11,204 nucleotides of DNA from Bdellovibrio sp. (GTDB lineage Bacteria; Bdellovibrionota; Bdellovibrionia; Bdellovibrionales; Bdellovibrionaceae). The notes below the pieces were generated by a model, which was not told the origin of the DNA, made no database searches, and saw only the letters and a program-made list of their open reading frames with translations. Positions 1 through 6,040 of the stretch are shown one piece after another. The position numbers were made by a program, and so were the translations under genes. Positions within the stretch are counted from its first letter, which is position 1, and the number at the start of each line of letters is the position of its first letter. Location: the NCBI GenBank assembly GCA_019104905.1, contig JAHRXB010000015.1, positions 1 through 11,204 of the forward strand. The letters are read 5' to 3'.

Positions 1-840
1 CACCTGACCCACCATGCGCGTCTCTATTCTTTTGATTTGAAAGAGGGCGTCTTCCTTAAAGCCTTTGAAACCGAAGGGCATATTGAGCGTGCCGCTGTGC
101 TGGCGCAACAGGGAGATCATGCGTGGCTCTTAGCTCCTGCGGGAAAAGACGGTCTCTACGCCGTGGACGCTCGCACAATGGAAAAGGTGTGGCAGTTTAA
201 TGAAGGGCATGTGGATTCTTATCCTTTGATTGAGGATGGACGTGTCTATATCGGCACGGGCTTAGATATGGGATACGAAGAGAAGGCGACCAAAGCTTAT
301 GCGTTGGATGTTCAAACAGGCCAAGTTCTTTGGCAGAAGAATCTGCCGACATCGGCTTGGGGCGTTCCTTCTTTATGGCAAGACGTCGTGTGTTTTGGTG
401 TGGGAGATGTTTATAAGAACACGCACTACGGGCAATTGGCTTGTTATGATAAAAAAACCGGGAAAGACTATTTCACCTTCAACACCTCCGGGGCGCTGAT
501 CAGCCAGGCGGTGATTCGCGGCGATCATCTTTTGATCGCGGATCTTCATGGTCAGATTTATCAATTTAATCTCAGGAATAAGACTTTGGATTGGGTGCTT
601 CCAGTGCCAACAAAAGGCATGAACTATGCGTCTGTCGTCTTGGACGCTGACGGTCACGTGATTCTGCCTGGGGCTGAGGGGCTTTATGTTTACACTCGGG
701 ATGAACAAAAGTTACTTTATAAGTGGCAACCCGAAGAGGGTTGGAAGGGCGCATTCACGAATGTGATTATTCAAGGAGATCTCTGGATTCTTGCAGATCG
801 CAAGGGCACAGTGAGAGCCTTGAAGCCGATAAAGATCTAA
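1..840 (+). CDS. PQQ-type beta-propeller repeat protein, 5' end outside window
   Basis: The frame is open from the first base (codons read H-L-T-H-H-A-R-L-Y-S-F-D-L-K), so the gene starts to the left. A TTG at 37 is in frame but is internal, because the blade motif LYSFDLKEG spans it. Only 279 residues are visible. Blade signatures of the PQQ/quinoprotein-like repeat recur: LYAVDARTMEKVWQF, AYALDVQTGQVLWQ, LACYDKKTGK and IYQFNLRNKTLDWVL, each a beta strand followed by a D-x-x-T/N-G-type turn and a W near the next blade. In this fold such repeats usually build a seven- or eight-bladed propeller used for binding (BamB-like scaffolds) or, with added metal and PQQ ligands, for dehydrogenases. I see no dehydrogenase-specific residues here, so a binding or scaffold role is likelier. 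The N-terminus, and any signal peptide, is not visible. The gene ends in TAA, 29 bases before the CBS gene, so co-transcription is plausible. Confidence 0.85.
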   Translation, partial: HLTHHARLYSFDLKEGVFLKAFETEGHIERAAVLAQQGDHAWLLAPAGKDGLYAVDARTMEKVWQFNEGHVDSYPLIEDGRVYIGTGLDMGYEEKATKAYALDVQTGQVLWQKNLPTSAWGVPSLWQDVVCFGVGDVYKNTHYGQLACYDKKTGKDYFTFNTSGALISQAVIRGDHLLIADLHGQIYQFNLRNKTLDWVLPVPTKGMNYASVVLDADGHVILPGAEGLYVYTRDEQKLLYKWQPEEGWKGAFTNVIIQGDLWILADRKGTVRALKPIKI

Positions 841-869
841 AAGTTTCACTTTACCAAGGGAGGTTCTAG

Positions 870-1274
870 ATGAAAGCAACACCTACAATTCAGAAGTACA
901 TGACCACTTCACCGGAAACAATCGGTGCGGATCAAACATTGGCAAAAGCAGAAAAAACAATGTTGGCTTTGAAGATTCGTCACTTGCCAGTTTTGGATGG
1001 TGGACGTTTGGTTGGTATCTTGTCAGACCGTGATATCAAGTTGGTCGCAAGCTTTAAAGATGTTGATCCAGAGAAAGTTCAAGTCTCTGAAGCGTTTTCT
1101 GAAGATCCATACACTGTATCACCCAATGCAACTTTGTCCGAAGTTTGCGCTGAGATGGCCTCAAAAAAATTCGGGTCTGCTCTTGTTGTCGATAACGGCA
1201 AGTTGGTCGGTATCTTCACTTGGGTGGATGCTTTGACGGCTTTGACTCAGTTGTTGGATACTCGTTTGAAGTAG
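870..1274 (+). CDS. Stand-alone two-CBS-domain protein
   Basis: A 134-residue protein made of two CBS domains and little else, roughly residues 9-65 and 72-131. Each repeat shows the family pattern: an opening MT/T-x-x-P-x-T-I-like segment (YMTTSPETIGAD; EDPYTVSPNATLSE), a central helix, then the strand pair LPVLDGGRLVGILSDRDI or ALVVDNGKLVGIFTWVDAL. Tandem CBS pairs (Bateman modules) bind adenosine nucleotides or related ligands and act as sensors. With no fused enzyme or channel, the partner cannot be read from the sequence. The ATG at 870 is well supported by the purine-rich Shine-Dalgarno AAGGGAGG at 856-863, six bases upstream. The gap to the upstream propeller gene is only 29 bases and holds no convincing terminator, so the two may form one transcript. 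The gene is convergent with thpR, and no T-rich intrinsic terminator follows it. Confidence 0.92.
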   Translation: MKATPTIQKYMTTSPETIGADQTLAKAEKTMLALKIRHLPVLDGGRLVGILSDRDIKLVASFKDVDPEKVQVSEAFSEDPYTVSPNATLSEVCAEMASKKFGSALVVDNGKLVGIFTWVDALTALTQLLDTRLK

Positions 1275-1285
1275 ATGGGAAATAT

Positions 1286-1408
1286 TGGAGTCCTCTGCTC
1301 TTGAGACAACTTCGATCTTCGATGTGTCGCGAGGACTCCAGCGGTAGTTCTGAGAGAGTTCTCTCTCGGAACCCTAGGGCAGAGGGGACAGGAAGTGGTT
1401 TCCCTCTG
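1286..1408. repeat. Three consecutive inverted repeats between convergent genes
   Basis: Three hairpin-capable elements lie in a row across the convergent CBS/thpR junction. The first is a perfect 10-bp pair, TGGAGTCCTC at 1286-1295 with GAGGACTCCA at 1331-1340. An inner GACA/TGTC pair (1305-1308 with 1325-1328) could extend it. The second is an 11-bp near-perfect hairpin, TTCTGAGAGAG at 1348-1358 with CTCTCTCGGAA at 1361-1371, containing one G-T pair and a two-base centre. The third is a 9-bp pair, 1380-1388 with 1400-1408, inside the 3' end of thpR. None is followed by a T-tract on either strand, so they are not classical intrinsic terminators. They could be 3'-UTR structure protecting both convergent transcripts, a Rho-independent end lacking the U-run, or part of a small RNA. 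Confidence 0.55.
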
Positions 1409-2006
1409 TAGAGCCTTCTTCCAAGTCCTTTTCTTTGCCGGTCAGTTTGACTCTTGCTAACGGCGTATAAATCGGAAAATTCCCCTGCATCTTAGACTCA
1501 TACAGAACAATTTCATCGACATGAATTTTGCCGAAACTCTTTCGTTTGAACGGGGAAATCATGTCTTTCACACTGCGGGGATTGCGCAGTCGCCCGAAGG
1601 TCAGATGCGGAGAGAAAACTCGTTCATCGGGCTTTTGTAGCAAGTTCTTTTCCGTCAGAATTTGATCCAGAAGATGTTTAAACTGGCCCAGGCATTTCTT
1701 GTTTTGAACTCCCAGCCACAGGACCCGGGCGTCGTGTTCATTCGAAAAAGCACCCATATCTTCAATTTTAAGATCAAAGGGGGCGACTTGCGCGCAAGCC
1801 TCTTTCAGAGCCTCTTGAATCGCGGGAAGTTCTTCGGTGGGGCGATCTCCCAAGAAACTCACGGTGATGTGAAAGTTATCAAGGGGCACCCATTTGATGG
1901 CGATTTCTCTGCGGTCTGCATTGATTTTCAATTTTTTGAACGTGGGCAGAAAGCTTTCGGAAAGAGGATCCGTCGCATTAAGCGCAAAGAAGAGTCTTCT
2001 GGTCAT
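1374..2006 (-). CDS. thpR: RNA 2',3'-cyclic phosphodiesterase (2'-5' RNA ligase family)
   Basis: A 210-residue member of the 2H phosphoesterase superfamily. Both catalytic HxTx motifs are present: H46-I-T-V within DNFHITVSFLG and H134-L-T-F within FSPHLTFGRLR. Their spacing of about 88 residues is normal, and the N-terminus MTRRLFFAL is typical of bacterial ThpR (formerly LigT). The family hydrolyses RNA 2',3'-cyclic phosphates to 2'-phosphates and can reversibly join or cleave 2'-5' linkages in tRNA halves; it is cytosolic. The C-terminus runs about 20 residues beyond the last family-like strand, in a polar tail (residues 190-210) with no motif I recognise. The ATG at 2004-2006 is the only good start. 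It follows directly on a T-tract belonging to the terminator of the upstream alx-type gene, and the sole G-rich stretch available for ribosome binding lies in that terminator stem. Expression probably depends on terminator read-through or on a promoter inside the upstream gene. Confidence 0.93.
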   Translation of the reverse strand: MTRRLFFALNATDPLSESFLPTFKKLKINADRREIAIKWVPLDNFHITVSFLGDRPTEELPAIQEALKEACAQVAPFDLKIEDMGAFSNEHDARVLWLGVQNKKCLGQFKHLLDQILTEKNLLQKPDERVFSPHLTFGRLRNPRSVKDMISPFKRKSFGKIHVDEIVLYESKMQGNFPIYTPLARVKLTGKEKDLEEGSTEGNHFLSPLP

Positions 2007-2046
2007 AAAAAAGCCCCCCTAAGTCCCATTATCAGGAACTTAGGGG
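2007..2046 (-). terminator. Intrinsic terminator of the alx-type gene, abutting the thpR start codon
   Basis: Read on the minus strand, a perfect 9-bp stem CCCCTAAGT (2046 to 2038) pairs with ACTTAGGGG (2024 to 2016). The loop has 13 bases. The stem is followed by GGC and six T (2012 to 2007). It begins seven bases after the TGA of the alx-type gene. The last T of the tract is immediately followed by the ATG of thpR, and the G-run of the right arm (2019-2014) is the only Shine-Dalgarno-like stretch for thpR, so terminator and thpR leader are the same sequence. Confidence 0.85.
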
Positions 2047-2052
2047 TCTTTG

Positions 2053-3024
2053 TCATGCTTTCTTTGGAATTAGTAAAGAAGCGACGATCGATCCACCGAT
2101 GAAAAGCGCAATGATTCCGAGGGATAAACCAATCGGGAAGTGCCCATCAAAAAGTTTGTTAAGCCAGACCATCTTAAGCCCGACAAAGACCAGGACCGCA
2201 GCAAGCCCGTACTTGAGTAGGTGGAACTTGTCGACCACACCCGCCAGCAGGAAGTACAAAGAGCGCAAACCCAAGATTGCAAAAATATTCGAAGAGAAGA
2301 CAATCAGGGGTTCGTTGGTGATGGCGAAGATCGCAGGCACGGAGTCGACGGCAAAGATGATGTCAGTAAACTCGAGGAACACCAAGGCCACAAAAAGAGG
2401 AGTGGCATAGCGAATGCCTTTTTCAACGACAAAGAAGTGATCCTCATGCATACGGTCGTGAACAGGAATGTACTTCTTTAGAAGTCGAATCATCCAGTTT
2501 TTTGAGGGGTCCACTTCTTTGTCGGGCTGAAACATCATTTTAATACCCGTGATGATCAGGAAGGCTCCAAAGATCACTACGACGGCCTGATATTGCATCA
2601 AGATGGATCCCAGGGCGATAAAGATCGCGCGGAAGATCAAGGCGCCAATAATACCGAAGAACAGAACGCGATGTTGGTATTTTGCGGGAACTCCGAAGAA
2701 ACCAAAGACCACGACGAAGACAAAGATGTTGTCTATGGAAAGAGATTTTTCAATGACAAAACCGGTAAGAAATTGCAGCGCGACTTCTTTGGCGATCGCC
2801 GGATCGGGAAATTTATTGAGAGAGTAAAAATACAGCCCAACGTTAAAAAGCAAAGCCAGGCTGACCCAAACGGCGGACCAAATTCCAGCCTCTTTAAAAC
2901 TCACGGCATGGGAGTGTTTGTGGAAAACCCCCAGGTCCAGGGCTAACATCGCTATGACAAAAAGATTGAAGGCGATATAAAACCACCAATACTCAGAAAA
3001 AGGGAAAAGCAGGGTTTGTGTCAC
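2053..3024 (-). CDS. alx: Alx/TerC-family integral membrane protein (probable metal-ion exporter)
   Basis: A 323-residue polytopic membrane protein, close to the length of E. coli Alx (about 321) and similar to it along its whole length as I recall that sequence. Conserved TerC-family acidic residues lie in membrane segments: D30 in MLALDLGVF, E92 and D98 in IEKSLSIDNIFVF, and E218, D221 and D227 in LEFTDIIFAVDSVPAIFA. The loop near residues 186-200 (VHDRMHEDHFFV) also resembles Alx. About nine hydrophobic segments are visible. Alx and MntE-like relatives are linked to Mn2+ export and alkaline response; other TerC proteins are tied to tellurite resistance or metal loading of exported enzymes. 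The start is GTG at 3022-3024, chosen because GGAGGAG at 3030-3036 lies five bases upstream. The gene is divergent from a NhaR-like regulator and ends in an intrinsic terminator. No long yybP-ykoY-type leader is present. Confidence 0.9.
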   Translation of the reverse strand: MTQTLLFPFSEYWWFYIAFNLFVIAMLALDLGVFHKHSHAVSFKEAGIWSAVWVSLALLFNVGLYFYSLNKFPDPAIAKEVALQFLTGFVIEKSLSIDNIFVFVVVFGFFGVPAKYQHRVLFFGIIGALIFRAIFIALGSILMQYQAVVVIFGAFLIITGIKMMFQPDKEVDPSKNWMIRLLKKYIPVHDRMHEDHFFVVEKGIRYATPLFVALVFLEFTDIIFAVDSVPAIFAITNEPLIVFSSNIFAILGLRSLYFLLAGVVDKFHLLKYGLAAVLVFVGLKMVWLNKLFDGHFPIGLSLGIIALFIGGSIVASLLIPKKA

Positions 3025-3083
3025 GAGGTCTCCTCCGGACAGTGTTGTGTGCCAAGAATCGATGTATTTGGCAGCGCACTAGG

Positions 3084-3107
3084 AGTATAGTCTCTTCCAC
3101 TATTTTT
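3084..3107 (-). promoter_or_regulatory. Candidate promoter of the alx-type gene
   Basis: On the minus strand TATACT (3089 to 3084) matches the sigma70 -10 consensus at five of six positions. At 17-18 bases upstream there is only a weak T-rich -35 (TTTTTA or TTTTTT), and it lies inside the 17-bp palindrome at 3100-3116. A good -10 with a poor -35 covered by a dyad is the usual layout for an activator-dependent promoter. The implied start site near 3077 gives a leader of roughly 53 bases. Confidence 0.45.
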
Positions 3108-3116
3108 AAAAAATAG
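3100..3116. promoter_or_regulatory. 17-bp A/T-rich palindrome, candidate LysR-regulator operator
   Basis: CTATTTTT-A-AAAAATAG is an exact 8-bp inverted repeat around a central base in the divergent alx-type/LysR intergenic region. LysR-type regulators usually bind interrupted A/T-rich dyads between their own gene and a divergent target. It covers the -35 region of the alx-type promoter and sits just before a possible -10 for the regulator gene (GATAAT, 3116-3121), so it could serve activation in one direction and autorepression in the other. A purely A/T palindrome can also arise by chance. Confidence 0.45.
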
Positions 3117-3158
3117 ATAATCTTTAACAAGTTATTTGTTTTTAACGAAGAGGTCCAA

Positions 3159-4061
3159 ATGCCGGTAAAAACTGAAAGTCACTCTCAATGGCTGAACTAT
3201 CACCATCTTCATTACTTTTATACGATTGCCAAAGAGGGGAGCATCGCCAAAGCGGCTGAGAAACTCAAGATCGGACAGCCGACCTTAAGCACCCAACTGA
3301 AGCAGCTGGAAGACTCTTTAGGAAAGAAGCTATTTGAACGTCGCAAACAAAGACTTTATCTGTCCGAGGCAGGAAAGATTGCCTATGAATATGCGGATCA
3401 GGTTTTTAACCTGGGGGCGGAAATGGTGGAGGCGCTGGAAGAGCGTCTGCAAAACAATCGCATCCACGTGCAAATTGGTGCTTTAGATAGTGTTCCCAAG
3501 CACATTATCTTAGAAGTCATTTTGCAGGCCTATAAATATGGTAATTGCAGTGTTTCTGTTTTAGAGGGCGCGGGCGGGGATCTTTTGCGCGAACTCAGTG
3601 CGCATCAAATTGACCTTCTGTTGTCGAACTATCCTCCGAATGTGGATTTTCAAACAGTCTATGCAAAGTCGATCGCGAAATTGAATGTCGTCGTGTGTGG
3701 GGCTCCAAAATACAAACATCTACGTAAAGGTTTTCCTGCGTCGCTCGAGGGACAGCCTTTTATTTTTCCAACCATGCACAGCAAACTTCGCCGTGACTTG
3801 GATCATTTTTTTAAAGTCAGTGGAATTCGTGTGGATCGAACCGTGGAAACTCAAGACACCAGTTTGCAAAAGCTTTTAGGCCAAGAGGGTGTGGGATTGA
3901 TTCCGATTGCGGAAGTCGCGGCAGCGGACTTGATTAAGGAAAAGAAGCTGATTGTATTAGGGACTTTAAAAGGAATCTATGAAGAGATTTGGTTGATGGC
4001 AGCAGAACGCAAGATCAGTAATCCCATTGCGGCGCAATTGATGAAAGGGCTCTCTTTGTGA
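3159..4061 (+). CDS. LysR-family transcriptional regulator, NhaR-like
   Basis: A 300-residue LysR-type regulator. Residues about 13-72 form the winged helix-turn-helix (LNYHHLHYFYTIAKEGSIAKAAEKL, then PTLSTQLKQLEDSLGKKLFER). Residues about 95-295 are the periplasmic-binding-protein-like effector domain. The N-terminal NYHHLHYFY and later segments such as HQIDLLLSNYPP, FPTMHSKLRRDLDHFF and the C-terminal EEIWLMAAERKISNP resemble E. coli NhaR, which activates Na+/H+ antiporter genes in response to Na+. Here the divergent neighbour is an Alx/TerC-type transporter, so an ion- or pH-linked role is a reasonable inference; the ligand is unknown. The ATG at 3159 has AGAGG at 3149-3153 five bases upstream. 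A possible -10, GATAAT, lies at 3116-3121 without a convincing -35. The gene is convergent with a small exported protein, and a stem-loop overlaps its stop codon. Confidence 0.9.
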   Translation: MPVKTESHSQWLNYHHLHYFYTIAKEGSIAKAAEKLKIGQPTLSTQLKQLEDSLGKKLFERRKQRLYLSEAGKIAYEYADQVFNLGAEMVEALEERLQNNRIHVQIGALDSVPKHIILEVILQAYKYGNCSVSVLEGAGGDLLRELSAHQIDLLLSNYPPNVDFQTVYAKSIAKLNVVVCGAPKYKHLRKGFPASLEGQPFIFPTMHSKLRRDLDHFFKVSGIRVDRTVETQDTSLQKLLGQEGVGLIPIAEVAAADLIKEKKLIVLGTLKGIYEEIWLMAAERKISNPIAAQLMKGLSL

Positions 4062-4072
4062 GAACCCTTTCA
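4042..4072. terminator. Stem-loop at convergent gene ends, possible bidirectional terminator
   Basis: TGAAAGGG (4042-4049) pairs exactly with CCCTTTCA (4065-4072). After a single C-A mismatch the stem continues with TCTC/GAGA around a five-base loop. It overlaps the TGA of the LysR gene and lies eight bases from the end of the opposing gene. The structure is symmetrical for both strands, but neither side has a clear T-tract, so termination efficiency is uncertain. Confidence 0.4.
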
Positions 4073-4079
4073 AATAAGC

Positions 4080-4496
4080 TTATCGGCACAAAGCAGAAAG
4101 AACCTTCAAAGCCACCTCGGCTTCAGGGACCATGCCCCCTTCCCGACTGGTGGAGGTCTCAATGCGCATTTTCGCGCGTTGGCAGTCCTTCTGAGTAATT
4201 TCCTTCATGCGGATCAGATTGATGTAGTTGTCAAATTCAGTCAGGCTTCGGTACTCCTCAATAACGGGATTGTCATTTGAAAGAGCCATAAAGTTTTCGG
4301 GAAGTTCGATCTGGTTAAGGCGTTCAAAAAGGAAATCTTTATATTTCTCCAAAGCCTTAAGACGGAGCTGCGTGTCTTCCATTTTTTCAATATGAATAAT
4401 CAGTTTTTCCGTAACGGTAATCGTTGCGGAATCATGAAAGGCCGAAGCGGAAGTTGTTGCGACCAGAAGGCTAAGAGCGATTAGAAATTGACGCAT
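4080..4496 (-). CDS. Small exported protein of unknown function
   Basis: A 138-residue protein I do not recognise. Residues 1-19 look like a Sec signal peptide: basic start MRQ, hydrophobic core FLIALSLLVA, and an A-x-A cleavage site in SASA before FHDS. The mature part is about 119 residues, mostly helical in appearance and charged (KMEDTQLRLKALEKYKDFLFERLNQIE). It has two cysteines, one in KDCQRAK and one next to the C-terminus (SALCR), that could form a disulfide in the periplasm. The ATG overlaps the end of the transglycosylase-like gene by 16 bases. A strong GGAGG at 4503-4507 lies inside that upstream gene, six bases before the start, so the two are almost certainly co-transcribed and probably translationally coupled. 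The tight link suggests an accessory role to the upstream envelope enzyme; that is inference only. Confidence 0.8.
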   Translation of the reverse strand: MRQFLIALSLLVATTSASAFHDSATITVTEKLIIHIEKMEDTQLRLKALEKYKDFLFERLNQIELPENFMALSNDNPVIEEYRSLTEFDNYINLIRMKEITQKDCQRAKMRIETSTSREGGMVPEAEVALKVLSALCR

Positions 4497-5827
4497 GAGC
4501 CACCTCCGACATTCTTTTCGATATTGGTTAGGGTACTAGTTATTTCCGGGAAGTATCGCGAAGTCTCTTTACGACGTGCCGGACTCTTATTGGCACTGGC
4601 TGGGAACTTTTGCATATACTGCTGCAGTTGATTGATAAACTCATCGGCGTCCGTCACCGGGCGATTACGATAGAAGGTATTCAGTAAAGTTTTTGCGGGC
4701 GTCCACGTCCCCGCCGGTCCCGTGTTGTGAGACCACACCATCAAGGCGCGTTTCACTTTGTTAAGATCAAATTCAGAAAGTTTGAACTTATTTTTGTAGT
4801 TTCGATTCTCAAAAATCATCGTACTGAGATCTTTCTTAACGCCTTTCAGATAGGCATAGGTGTAGATCATATTTTTAATCGGATTTCCATTGGAGAGTGA
4901 AATCCTGTCACACGAGTGAGCCTTTTGCGGGCGGATCGGCTCTAAGGAGTCTAAAAATTCCATTGAGAGGCGACCACACTGGGGGTTGGGATTGTTTTCT
5001 AAAGAAATACGAATATTGCGCAATTCGTTTTGATTCACGTCTTGAATCGCGGGGGTGGTAAACTGACCGATCCCGCCGGCCCCTGTTCCACTCATGGCAT
5101 TGACGTGAAAACCGGATTCGACATTGATCAGAGCGTAGACGGCTCGAACATCCAGCTTTTGAGTTTCATCGGAAGCCTCTGGAGCCATAATATCTTTCAT
5201 GCAGGAACTGACCAGATCGAAGCTGTTGTTGATCAGCTTAAAGTAGTTCTCTGAAATACAGGGCCTGAAAGCAGCGGAGCCAGTTCCCTCGGGCGAACAC
5301 TGTCGGAAGACCTTGCTGGAAGCCGAAAATTTCGCCTCCATGCTCATGCGCATACAGGCCGGTTTAATTATAGATTCACGCTCAATTTTGGCGGTCGCAA
5401 GTTGGGCAAAAAGAGTATGTCCTTGGCCTAACTTTTCAAGTTCATTTTCAAGATAGTCATTTTGACGATTGCATTGCATATAGCGGATGCTGCGCAGTTC
5501 TCTTTCACAGTCTTCGCAATTTCTATTGGAGGTCATGTCCTGCTTGCCAATGAGATTTTGCACTTGTTTGGCGCGGTCAATTTGATCTAAGGCATGTTCA
5601 ATGACGGGAGCCGTTTCTTCCTGATTAGAAGAGGAGCCGTCATCTTTGGATTTCTTATCGGAATCCTTGTTCTTGTTGTTGCTTAGGCGGAAGGGAAGGG
5701 AAAAACCTCTTTCTTCCTTGGAAGACAGATCCAATGAGGTCATCGCAGGAGTGCCCAAGCCCCACCCAACAGTGAAGCACAAGTTCAGGAGCAACAATTT
5801 ATACAGATAGGGCGCAGCAGTTTTCAT
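4481..5827 (-). CDS. Exported lytic-transglycosylase-like (SLT-fold) protein
   Basis: A 448-residue exported protein with a lysozyme-like catalytic region. E237 in YALINVESGFHVNAMSG fits the catalytic Glu of the ES motif, followed by GAGGIGQF (249-256) and WSHNTGPAGT (365-374), which corresponds to the A-Y-N-x-G motif of family 1 lytic transglycosylases. These enzymes cleave peptidoglycan glycan strands with 1,6-anhydro product formation; activity here is predicted only. Residues 1-27 look like a Sec signal peptide (MKTAAPYLYKLLLLNLCFTVGWGLG). A charged low-complexity linker follows (about 49-72), then a Cys-rich helical domain (about 75-215) I cannot assign. The mature chain has ten cysteines, an even number that suits disulfides. 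The ATG at 5825-5827 is preferred over an in-frame start 17 codons upstream, because GGAGG at 5835-5839 lies seven bases before it and the signal peptide begins there. Its 3' end overlaps the following small exported gene. Confidence 0.82.
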   Translation of the reverse strand: MKTAAPYLYKLLLLNLCFTVGWGLGTPAMTSLDLSSKEERGFSLPFRLSNNKNKDSDKKSKDDGSSSNQEETAPVIEHALDQIDRAKQVQNLIGKQDMTSNRNCEDCERELRSIRYMQCNRQNDYLENELEKLGQGHTLFAQLATAKIERESIIKPACMRMSMEAKFSASSKVFRQCSPEGTGSAAFRPCISENYFKLINNSFDLVSSCMKDIMAPEASDETQKLDVRAVYALINVESGFHVNAMSGTGAGGIGQFTTPAIQDVNQNELRNIRISLENNPNPQCGRLSMEFLDSLEPIRPQKAHSCDRISLSNGNPIKNMIYTYAYLKGVKKDLSTMIFENRNYKNKFKLSEFDLNKVKRALMVWSHNTGPAGTWTPAKTLLNTFYRNRPVTDADEFINQLQQYMQKFPASANKSPARRKETSRYFPEITSTLTNIEKNVGGGSCVNF

Positions 5828-5829
5828 GC

Positions 5830-5959
5830 GGAGGCCTCCTCGAACTTCATAGGAGCAAGAGGTTTGCCATAGGCGCATTGAGTAAATTCAATAGCTTAAA
5901 AGGGAAGGTGGTGTCTCATTCTGAGATGTTCTCGCGTCCAAGCCAAAAGAGGCCTCCTC
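5830..5959. repeat. Repeated GAGGCCTCCTC elements and short dyads in the divergent region
   Basis: The 213-base divergent region (5828-6040) between the transglycosylase-like and C92-type lipoprotein genes carries an exact 11-bp direct repeat, GAGGCCTCCTC, at 5831-5841 and 5949-5959. The first copy belongs to the 10-bp palindrome GGAGGCCTCC (5830-5839), which on the minus strand is also the Shine-Dalgarno of the transglycosylase gene. Between the copies are TCTCA-TTC-TGAGA (5914-5926) and ATTGA-N6-TCAAT (5877-5892), both short operator-like dyads. I found no strong sigma70 promoter in either direction, which would fit activator or alternative-sigma control. Confidence 0.4.
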
Positions 5960-6040
5960 CTGTCAAATCGTTAAACGAAGGTCGTGTTATGAAAAGGCGC
6001 GGATTTGCCGAGAAGAAAAGGAATATCCGGGGAGAATATC

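Noticed and set aside
373..708. Minus-strand open frame of 111 codons inside the propeller gene
   Set aside because: It lies wholly opposite a well-supported coding region with clear PQQ repeats, and its protein is low in recognisable features.
1662..2481. Plus-strand open frames opposite thpR and the alx-type gene
   Set aside because: They mirror two strongly conserved genes on the other strand and have no family resemblance or good ribosome sites.
3025..3158. yybP-ykoY (Mn/pH) riboswitch upstream of the alx-type gene
   Set aside because: The leader is too short and I could not find the conserved purine-rich core or paired arms.
5828..5878. Longer N-terminus for the transglycosylase-like protein (17 extra residues)
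   Set aside because: The added residues would sit before a clear signal peptide, while a strong GGAGG correctly placed for the ATG at 5827 lies within them.
6005..6040. Upstream TTG start for the C92-type lipoprotein
   Set aside because: It would put 12 charged residues before the lipoprotein signal peptide, and the GGGGAG site fits the ATG at 6041.
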